Assembly: GCA_028288945.1 (NCBI GenBank)
Contig: JAQGHH010000407.1
Coordinates: 1 to 11,092 of the forward strand
Source: Phycisphaerales bacterium
GTDB taxonomy: Bacteria > Planctomycetota > Phycisphaerae > Tepidisphaerales > Tepidisphaeraceae
DNA length: 11,092 bases
Direction of reading: 5' to 3'
The notes under the pieces were generated by a model that had not been told where the DNA came from, did no database searches, and saw only the letters and a list, made by a program, of their open reading frames with translations. Below are positions 6,058 to 11,092 of the stretch, one piece after another. Made by a program: the position numbers and the translations under genes. Numbering within the stretch: the first letter of the stretch is position 1; each line of letters opens with the position of its first letter.

Positions 6058-8271
6058 ATGGCAAAGACCGCACCCACTCTTCCCCCACTCGTTGCGGCAC
6101 GGCGACGATCCCTGGAGCAGCACCTGGGCGAACTTCAGTTGCTCCCGTCAAGCTTCTCGGTGCCGATGAAAGTCTTGGAGTTGAAACGGAGCCTCAGCGC
6201 GGGCGTCGCGGAATTCGCGGAAGTCATCTCGACGGACCCCGCGCTGACGGCAAAAGTGCTGGCGCTGGCCAACTCCGCCGCCTTTTCGCCCCAATCGCCG
6301 GTCACGCGGCTGTCGGTGGCGATCGGGATGATCGGCCTGCGCAACCTTTTGCCGCTGGTGTTCGGCCTCTCCTTCGCCGGCATTTTCAACAAGTTCAGTC
6401 TTCCCGCGGCAGATCGCGCGTCGCTGTGGCGCGCCGCGGTGTTGAAGGCCGTCCTCGCCCGCCAGACCGTCCGCCGCCTCTCCACCGTGCCCGCCGCCGA
6501 CCCGCGCCGCAGCGAAGAGGAAGATACGGCGTTCTTCGCGGGCTTGCTTCAGGACATCGTGTTGCCCGTGCTGTACGGCACCGACAAGTCCTCGTGGGCG
6601 CATTACCTGGCGGCCATCGACGCCCCCGAGGAGCAGAGACTCCGGGAGGAAGTCCGCGTCTTCGGGATCGGGCACGCCGAACTGGCCGGGCGATGCGCCC
6701 GCATGCTGGGCCTGCCGGCATTTTTCTCCTCGGCCTGCGAAGTTCACCACAACGGCGTGGAGGCGCTCCAGGCATTCGCCACCGAGGCGCAGGCGCTGGC
6801 TATGGATGCGGCCGCCGTCATCCCTCACCGGCTCATTGTGCCGATGCCCAAAGTCCTCAAGAGCGTGGCCACCCGGTTGCACGCGACGGCGGGCCTAAGC
6901 CCGACTGTGGCAGTTGACGTAATCGGAAACACCGCCGAAGAATATCAGCGCCTCATGGCTCTCTTCTCCGAGCCCGAGGAGACGAGCCCGTCGTTCAAGG
7001 AGTTCCTGCAGAACCTGAGCACCGAAGTGGCCCAGTGCATGCAGGGGGCCATCGGCCATAACGCCACCCAAATCAGCACGCTCAAGAGCCGCGAACAGGA
7101 CATGAGGAATGAGATCCAGCGGCTGCAGGAGCGGGCGCAGCAAGCCGAGTTCGATCCGCTGACGCACGTTCTCACGCGCAAGGCGCTGCTGGCGCGCCTG
7201 GCCAACCTGTTGGACCTGGGGCGGCAGTACGGCGCGCCGTGCGCGCTCGGGTTCGTGGACATCGACAATTTCAAGGGCGTTAACGACACTTACGGCCACG
7301 CCGTCGGCGACGCCGCACTGATTAAAGTATCCACCGCGCTGTCAAACTGCCTTGCCGGGCGCGGGATCATCGGCCGCTACGGCGGCGACGAATTCGTCTT
7401 TGCGTTTGCCGCCCGCGACGTCGCCACGCTCGAAGCCGAGGCCGCCGCGTGCATCGAGAGCGTATCGAGGATCGAGCTTTCCGACGCCGCCACGCGTGTG
7501 GGTTTGACCACCAGCGTCGGCGTGATCACCGTCGGCGTTCCTCCCCCCGAGATGGACCCGCTCTGCATGATGGAGGAAGCCGACGCCGTCATGTACCGCG
7601 CGAAGCGCAACGGCAAGGCGCGGGGGTTCATCCATCGGCTCGGCGAACCAACGGTCGCGCAGTCAGTCGGCGACCGACGGCTCGAGGCTCCGCAGACGCC
7701 CACGACCCAGGCGCCGAACGCGACCGATGTGCCCAACGTAACCAATGTGCCGAGTGCGATACAGGCGCCCAGCGCGGCGCGGCCCCGGCCGGGCACTTCG
7801 GTCGCCGGCACTGGGATGCGGCTGACCGAAAAGCTCTACCGCCAGATCATCACCCGCCTGAAATCCGAAAAGAGCCGCGGCCGCGCCGTGGAGCGCCGCC
7901 GCCTGGCGCGCGTGGGATTGAGGGTGCAAGTGATCCTCCTCCCTTGCCGCCGCGACCAGCAGGTGCCGCGCGACATCTGGCTCCGCGACATGTCCTCCGA
8001 AGGAATCGGGTTCGTGTTCCCCGAGCCCCTGGCACGCGGCGGCTACGTCCTGATGGGCTTCCCGGGCGGCGGCAAAATGCAGGTGCAAATCCTCTACCGC
8101 ATCATGAGGTGCCACCCCCTCGGTCAGGACCAATATTCCATCGGCGCCCGTTTCGACCGCGAGATCAGCATTGAGGAGCAGGCGAATCTAGATCTGGAGA
8201 AAATAGAGCGCGACCCGCCGCATTCGGCAGTCGACGCGGGCACGGTCGTATCGTCTTCACACGCCAGATAG
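6058..8271 (+). CDS. HDOD-GGDEF-PilZ fusion: probable diguanylate cyclase with its own c-di-GMP receptor domain
   Basis: This soluble protein of 737 residues has three domains. HDOD, about 20-240, contains SFSVPMKVLELKRSLSAG, ISTDPALTAKVLALANSAAF (58-76) and GLRNLLPLVFGLSF; this non-catalytic HD relative is a signalling and scaffold module. A probable coiled coil around 330-360 leads to the cyclase. GGDEF, about 362-525, has FDPLTHVLTRKAL, the metal residues in FVDIDNFK (Asp401) and the RYGGDEF signature (440-446), so it should make c-di-GMP from two GTP. The RxxD inhibitory site expected just upstream is absent; AGRG occupies that place. A Pro/Thr/Asn-rich linker (about 540-585) leads to PilZ, about 610-715, with the binding motifs RRLAR (614-618) and DMSSEG (644-649). 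There is no clear ribosome binding site before the ATG, but the start fits the HDOD boundary. It is divergent from the HD-GYP gene, suggesting opposed enzymes under shared control. Confidence 0.93.
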   Translation: MAKTAPTLPPLVAARRRSLEQHLGELQLLPSSFSVPMKVLELKRSLSAGVAEFAEVISTDPALTAKVLALANSAAFSPQSPVTRLSVAIGMIGLRNLLPLVFGLSFAGIFNKFSLPAADRASLWRAAVLKAVLARQTVRRLSTVPAADPRRSEEEDTAFFAGLLQDIVLPVLYGTDKSSWAHYLAAIDAPEEQRLREEVRVFGIGHAELAGRCARMLGLPAFFSSACEVHHNGVEALQAFATEAQALAMDAAAVIPHRLIVPMPKVLKSVATRLHATAGLSPTVAVDVIGNTAEEYQRLMALFSEPEETSPSFKEFLQNLSTEVAQCMQGAIGHNATQISTLKSREQDMRNEIQRLQERAQQAEFDPLTHVLTRKALLARLANLLDLGRQYGAPCALGFVDIDNFKGVNDTYGHAVGDAALIKVSTALSNCLAGRGIIGRYGGDEFVFAFAARDVATLEAEAAACIESVSRIELSDAATRVGLTTSVGVITVGVPPPEMDPLCMMEEADAVMYRAKRNGKARGFIHRLGEPTVAQSVGDRRLEAPQTPTTQAPNATDVPNVTNVPSAIQAPSAARPRPGTSVAGTGMRLTEKLYRQIITRLKSEKSRGRAVERRRLARVGLRVQVILLPCRRDQQVPRDIWLRDMSSEGIGFVFPEPLARGGYVLMGFPGGGKMQVQILYRIMRCHPLGQDQYSIGARFDREISIEEQANLDLEKIERDPPHSAVDAGTVVSSSHAR

Positions 8272-8303
8272 AAGTGATTGGCCTACACGCCTACCGCGAT
8301 GAC

Positions 8304-8322
8304 GCGGGACGGCCCCCGTTTT
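8304..8322 (+). terminator. Possible weak intrinsic terminator after the HDOD-GGDEF-PilZ gene
   Basis: GCGGG (8304-8308) pairs with CCCGT (8315-8319) around a six-base loop and is followed by TTT, 33 bases after the stop codon. The stem is only five pairs with one G-U pair and the T run is short, so this is a tentative call. Confidence 0.25.
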
Positions 8323-8343
8323 CCCAAGTTTCGCGGGCATTAG

Positions 8344-8434
8344 CGGAGAGACGGGGATTCGAACCCCGGATACAGGTTTGACCCTGTATAACGGTTTAGC
8401 AAACCGTCGCCTTCAGCCACTCGGCCATCTCTCC
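8344..8434 (-). tRNA. tRNA-Ser (anticodon GCU)
   Basis: Read on the minus strand, the gene starts GGAGAGATGGCCGAGTGG and ends with a TCTCTCC acceptor strand plus G. The seven acceptor pairs (8428-8434 with 8345-8351) are perfect. The anticodon stem ACGGT/ACCGT encloses the loop TTGCTAA, giving anticodon GCU, which reads AGC and AGU serine codons. The long variable arm TACAGG/CCTGTA is the mark of a class II tRNA, and the T arm has GGTTCGAATCC. The gene is 91 nt and the 3' CCA is not encoded (CTA follows). A good promoter lies directly upstream. Confidence 0.97.
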
Positions 8435-8446
8435 GGACGGGTGAAC

Positions 8447-8475
8447 ATGCTATCGGCTTGGTCGGCGCTGGTCAA
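8447..8475 (-). promoter_or_regulatory. Sigma70-like promoter of tRNA-Ser
   Basis: On the minus strand a -35 box TTGACC (8470-8475) is followed by a 17-base spacer and a -10 box TAGCAT (8447-8452). The predicted transcription start falls a few bases before the tRNA 5' end at 8434. The -35 box has five of six consensus bases, the -10 four of six, and the spacing is ideal. An A+T-rich stretch lies upstream of the -35 box. Confidence 0.65.
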
Positions 8476-8603
8476 ATAAACAACACAACGGCCGCCAGAT
8501 CGCGCGACATCGGGTCGGGCAACATTGCTCCGCGCGCGGAAAAAGTTGCGCGCCCCGATGCGCCTGTGAGCGGAGGTACGGCAGAGTTCAGGGGGAAGAG
8601 TGG

Positions 8604-8987
8604 TCAGACCGTTTTGCGGAACTGGACGGCCATTTCGTGGCGGCCGTTGCTCAGCGGGCGGGAGCGGATCACTTCGCAGAGGTGGGTCGTGTGCGAGCCG
8701 GAGCCCTGCAGGCGGAGGTTACAGGTCTGGCCGACGGCCAGCGCCTCGCGCAGCAGGAACGACACGCCGCTGAACGAGAGGTCGCGCGTGAGAATGTCGT
8801 GGCTGGTGTTGGCGCTGGGGCCGTCGAGCACGGTGAGCACCGCCTTGCTCTGCATCGGGGCCCGGTTATCGCGGCGACGGTCAATCGCGGGGAGGGCGAC
8901 GACGGAAGGCTGGCGATGAGGCCGGCGGTTGGCGCCGTGGCGGGGCATTCCGCCGGGGCGAGGGGGTGGCACTTGCGGGGTATTCAT
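8604..8987 (-). CDS. Stand-alone PilZ domain protein (c-di-GMP receptor)
   Basis: PilZ proteins bind c-di-GMP and change the activity of partner proteins. This one is 127 residues. Residues 1-34 are Pro- and Arg-rich and probably unstructured. The PilZ domain follows, with the RxxxR motif in RRRDNR (Arg38, Arg42) and the DxSxxG motif in RDLSFSG (Asp69-Gly74), and ends in HEMAVQFRKTV. Both binding motifs are intact, so ligand binding is expected. The ATG at 8987 is chosen over an upstream start at 9182 because AGGAG lies eight bases before it and the extra 65 residues look non-coding. It lacks the output domains seen in YcgR-like proteins, so it probably acts on a partner. Its mRNA leader is strongly folded, see the separate entry. 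Confidence 0.92.
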   Translation of the reverse strand: MNTPQVPPPRPGGMPRHGANRRPHRQPSVVALPAIDRRRDNRAPMQSKAVLTVLDGPSANTSHDILTRDLSFSGVSFLLREALAVGQTCNLRLQGSGSHTTHLCEVIRSRPLSNGRHEMAVQFRKTV

Positions 8988-9459
8988 AAGTTTGCTCCTA
9001 TCATCGTCACCGGACGTGCCGGGACTGTAGCTTTGGCGATGCGGAGGCTCCGCGGCGTCGCGGAGCCTTTGCTGCATTGGCTTGTGTTGAATCATTTCCT
9101 GACCAGAGCCCGCGCGCTTCATCCCTGCGCGGCCTAAGCCGAGGTGATCTTCCTGCGGACAGTTTTCGGGAAAACGCCCCAAGCCCGAGCCGGCCGAACC
9201 ATGCTTCTCAATCCTTGCTATCGGCAGTCAAGGCCCGCATATCGCGAGGGCCTCTCAGCCGATAACGCGCCCCGCGCCTATACGCGAAGAGGCAGCTTGC
9301 CAGACGGGCACTTGCCCGCGCGCCTGATTTTGAGAAACATGAAATTCAACCCCTGCAGACCGATAACTATTATGGCCACGCCCCCGGACACAATCAAGAG
9401 CCTTGTCGCGGAAAATCTGCGCATATGTTGTGTGCGACATCGGGCTGATGTTTTTGTCG
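8988..9459. other. Gene-poor stretch of 472 nt
   Basis: No convincing gene is seen on either strand. It contains the folded PilZ leader at 8995-9068, an AGGCCC/GGGCCT inverted repeat (near 9228-9250), a CGGGC/GCCCG hairpin (9305-9309 with 9314-9318), and an A+T-richer part at 9325-9455. Short reading frames here have neither ribosome binding sites nor protein-like composition. The PilZ promoter should lie somewhere in 9070-9260, but I could not place it. Confidence 0.5.
8995..9068 (-). promoter_or_regulatory. Structured 5' leader of the PilZ gene: two tandem hairpins abutting the ribosome binding site
   Basis: Read on the minus strand, hairpin A pairs AGGCTCCGC with GCGGAGCCT (9060-9068 with 9045-9053), nine perfect pairs around six bases. 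Three bases later hairpin B has CATCG/CGATG (9037-9041 with 9002-9006), an asymmetric unpaired strand CCAAAGCTACAG on its 5' side (9025-9036), and a CCGG/CCGG tip with loop CACGT. The AGGAG ribosome binding site (8995-8999) follows two bases after hairpin B. The layout, with AGCAAA before hairpin A and CCAAAGC after it, recalls c-di-GMP-I (GEMM) leaders, but the consensus is not met. It could be a translational control element; the stems themselves are plain to see. Confidence 0.45.
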
Positions 9460-9464
9460 TCACA
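9431..9464 (-). terminator. Possible 3' stem-loop at the end of the 161-residue gene
   Basis: On the minus strand TGTGACGACA pairs with TGTCGCACA (9455-9464 with 9431-9439) with a single bulged A, giving nine pairs. The left arm overlaps the stop codon at 9460-9462. No U-tract follows on this strand, so it may protect the mRNA end rather than terminate. On the plus strand ACATC/GATGT followed by TTTT looks terminator-like, but there is no gene for it to serve. Confidence 0.3.
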
Positions 9465-9945
9465 CCCACTGGCCGCGAATGAGCTTGAGCTGATGCCAGT
9501 CGTCCTCGCTGAACATCACCGGCCTGTCGTCGCACTCCCCCATGATCCGCCGAAAGAACAAGTACGCTTCCATGCGCAGGTCGCCCACGGTTTGCCCCAA
9601 CCGGACCCGATGGGCGAACGCATCGTCCTCGCGACTGGCGAGCTTCAATGCCTCCTGACCGGCGTGCAATTTCACCAGATCCCTGAGCTGCATGTAGAAC
9701 AACCACACCCGCTCGCTTGCCAGCGGCGGGGGCGCGCAGTGCCGGCGGATGGCATGTTCGAAGTAGCGCTGTTTCTTCTCCCAAGGCAGGTGCGGGTCGA
9801 TGGCCAGCGTCACGTATTGCGCCACCTTTAGCGCCTCCCGAAGATGAATGTCCCCGTGCGTGTCCGCCCGGTGGATGAGCTTCGCGTAGTGGGATTCCGG
9901 GAGGCCGATGTCCGGAAGGGACGGAATTTCGCGTGATGCCTGCAT
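9460..9945 (-). CDS. Unrecognised helical protein (161 residues)
   Basis: I do not recognise the family. The predicted product is soluble, with no signal peptide or membrane helix and only two cysteines. It appears mostly alpha-helical, with amphipathic segments such as REALKVAQYVTLAID, WEKKQRYFEHAIRRH, SERVWLFYMQLRDLVKLH and GDLRMEAYLFFRRIMGE. Aromatic and charged residues are spread as in a real folded protein, and the ending DDWHQLKLIRGQWV is compact. The ATG at 9945 is preferred over one 25 codons upstream (10020) because the extra part is rich in small polar residues and has no ribosome binding site, though the site for 9945 (GCGGGA) is also weak. No neighbour shares its strand closely, so context gives no function. 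Confidence 0.7.
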   Translation of the reverse strand: MQASREIPSLPDIGLPESHYAKLIHRADTHGDIHLREALKVAQYVTLAIDPHLPWEKKQRYFEHAIRRHCAPPPLASERVWLFYMQLRDLVKLHAGQEALKLASREDDAFAHRVRLGQTVGDLRMEAYLFFRRIMGECDDRPVMFSEDDWHQLKLIRGQWV

Positions 9946-10206
9946 AGCAGTCCCGCTGTTGAACGACCCGGTTTTTCGTCCGGCGGCCGGTGATATGAAT
10001 TGGGCCGCGGATGTGTGCAAGCAATTGTAACGGAAAGCTCCCCGCGCCGCGACTGGCTATGCCGGCGTCAACCGGCCAGCCGCATTGCGTTCTTGCGGAC
10101 ATTCCCCAAATCCCGCCAGGCAGCAAACGTCCCGCACATTTGTTCCATCCGCGCCGTGATCGGCCGGCGTTATTGTGGGGACGGTCACGCAACAGGAGCA
10201 AACGCC

Positions 10207-10467
10207 ATGGCTGAGATCACCGTCTTCGGAGCCGATTGGTGCGCCGACACCCGGCACACGCGCCAGCACCTGGCCGATCTCGGGCTCGACTACCGTTATG
10301 TCAACATCGAAGAAGATCCCGAAGCCGAGGACTGGGTAAGGGAACAGAACGACGGCGCCGAGAAACTCCCGACGCTCAACGTCGGCGGGCTCGTCCTCTC
10401 GATCCCCAGCGACGCCGAGCTCGACGTCGCGCTCCGTCGGCAGGGGTTCGTGCCGCGCGACGTCTGA
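10207..10467 (+). CDS. Glutaredoxin-like protein with CxDT active site
   Basis: This small thioredoxin-fold oxidoreductase of 86 residues is cytoplasmic. The first strand ITVFGADWC leads to the active site WCADTR (Cys12, Thr15), where the second cysteine of the usual CPxC is replaced by Thr, making it monothiol. The cis-proline is in KLPTLNVGG (Pro55), and the C-terminal helix is SDAELDVALRRQG. Similar actinobacterial and planctomycete glutaredoxins and mycoredoxin-like proteins share the ADWC..TR start and YVNIEEDPEAEDWV pattern (from memory). The ATG is supported by AGGAG at 10194-10198 with eight bases between; the frame is open further upstream but that part is not protein-like. It is convergent with the protease gene, 13 bases from its stop. 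It may reduce mixed disulfides or carry out monothiol exchange; the substrate is unknown. Confidence 0.9.
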   Translation: MAEITVFGADWCADTRHTRQHLADLGLDYRYVNIEEDPEAEDWVREQNDGAEKLPTLNVGGLVLSIPSDAELDVALRRQGFVPRDV

Positions 10468-10480
10468 ACGAGCCCCGCCT

Positions 10481-11092
10481 TTACCAGAAGTACCAATCCC
10501 CCGTGCGCAGCACATACCAGCCCAACAGGAAGTTGGTGACGCCGTGCATGATAATGCACGCGCCGAGGCTGCGCGTGAGCATCAGCAGCCCGCCGACCAT
10601 GAGTCCCCAGACGATCGCCGTCATCCACTGGATATGCACGGCACTGAAGATGACCGACACGATCAGACAGGCGATCCAATCCCGCTCGCCGACCTTGGCC
10701 AGCTTGAAATCATTGGGGGCCTGAATGGTGCGCCAGAGGAAGTCGCGCCAGAACAGTTCTTCCATGACGGGCACGAGCAGAAACGCCCCCATCCAGCGGA
10801 CGCCGATGAACGCCCGGCGAACGCCGTCGGAATGAAACTGCGCGAACGGATCATTGGCGTCCACCGACAGCCGGGGGTAGTGCGGCCAAAAGTGCAACAG
10901 CAGCTTCTCCATGCCCACCCACTGCATGACGCCCAGCACGCCGAAGATGATCCCGAGCCACCAATAATCCCATTTGATCTTCGAGTAATGCGGCCAAAGC
11001 ACCACGAGCATCACGGCCACAATCAGCGTCTTGGCCACATACGAAGCGTGAAACAGCGAAGGCCAGGACACGCCGATCTGCGTAAAAAGAAG
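10481..11092 (-). CDS. CAAX/CPBP-family membrane protease, PEP-CTERM-associated type; 5' end beyond the window
   Basis: This is an intramembrane glutamic-type protease of the Rce1/CPBP superfamily. Numbering from an in-frame GTG at 11071, the catalytic motifs are EELFWR (Glu104, Glu105, Arg109), FSAVH (Phe142, His146) and HGVTN (His176, Asn180), all intact, with at least five hydrophobic helices. The ending GWYVLRTGDWYFW matches, from memory, the CAAX protease-related proteins (TIGR03008) found in genomes with exosortase and PEP-CTERM proteins. The frame stays open to the window edge and the residues before the GTG (LLFTQIG) are hydrophobic, so the true start probably lies further right; I treat the gene as partial. 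No exosortase or PEP-CTERM protein is in this window. The superfamily is certain; the subfamily is likely. Confidence 0.9.
   Translation of the reverse strand, partial: LLFTQIGVSWPSLFHASYVAKTLIVAVMLVVLWPHYSKIKWDYWWLGIIFGVLGVMQWVGMEKLLLHFWPHYPRLSVDANDPFAQFHSDGVRRAFIGVRWMGAFLLVPVMEELFWRDFLWRTIQAPNDFKLAKVGERDWIACLIVSVIFSAVHIQWMTAIVWGLMVGGLLMLTRSLGACIIMHGVTNFLLGWYVLRTGDWYFW

Noticed and set aside
8995..9068. Firm identification of the PilZ leader as a c-di-GMP-I (GEMM) riboswitch
   Set aside because: The GNRA tetraloop, the tetraloop receptor and the conserved 3' GGUUGCCG-like part are not present, so only a structured leader is claimed.
8458..9137. Plus-strand frames opposite the PilZ gene
   Set aside because: They are antisense to intact PilZ motifs and have no recognisable domains or ribosome binding sites.
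9255..9440. 61-codon minus-strand frame in the gene-poor stretch
   Set aside because: No ribosome binding site, no hydrophobic core and no family resemblance.
1..11092. Insertion sequences, prophage, integrase sites, CRISPR arrays or toxin-antitoxin modules
   Set aside because: No transposase, integrase, terminal inverted repeats with target duplications or regularly spaced repeats were seen. The RHH-like tail at 1-129 is too short and sits in a hydrogenase operon.

Overview
The window is high-G+C bacterial DNA with densely packed genes. No mobile element, CRISPR array or rRNA is visible. Three things fit a planctomycete, perhaps of the Phycisphaerae: accessory genes of the kind found with group 1h-type [NiFe]-hydrogenases, a CAAX-type protease of the PEP-CTERM-associated kind, and several c-di-GMP proteins. 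Acidobacteria or Verrucomicrobia remain possible; this placement is inferred from gene content only.

Region 1 (1-2604, + strand) is the downstream end of a hydrogenase accessory operon. In order it holds the tail of an unrecognised gene, a 335-residue conserved protein, a 103-residue conserved protein, a HupD/HybD-type maturation endopeptidase, a 66-residue single-pass membrane protein resembling DUF6893, and HypA. Junctions are overlaps (4, 8, 4 and 26 nt) or a 6-nt gap, so they are almost certainly co-transcribed. Hydrogenase structural genes and other hyp genes would lie upstream or elsewhere. After hypA comes a 256-nt gap with a two-stem inverted repeat, then a CPA1-type Na+/H+ antiporter (2861-4489) with its own leader.

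Region 2 (4548-8271) is a divergent c-di-GMP locus. A complete-motif HD-GYP phosphodiesterase reads left, and a 737-residue HDOD-GGDEF-PilZ protein reads right from the shared 214-nt spacer. The GGDEF domain keeps the catalytic signature but has no RxxD product-inhibition site; the C-terminal PilZ domain keeps both c-di-GMP-binding motifs. A stand-alone PilZ protein (8604-8987, - strand) follows, after a tRNA-Ser(GCU) gene with a well-formed sigma70-like promoter. The PilZ gene has a strongly folded 5' leader next to its ribosome binding site. Together the region encodes synthesis, breakdown and sensing of one second messenger.

Region 3 (8988-11092) holds a 472-nt stretch without a convincing gene, an unrecognised helical 161-residue protein (- strand), a glutaredoxin-like protein with a CADT active site (+ strand), and a convergent membrane protease of the CAAX/CPBP type that runs off the right edge.
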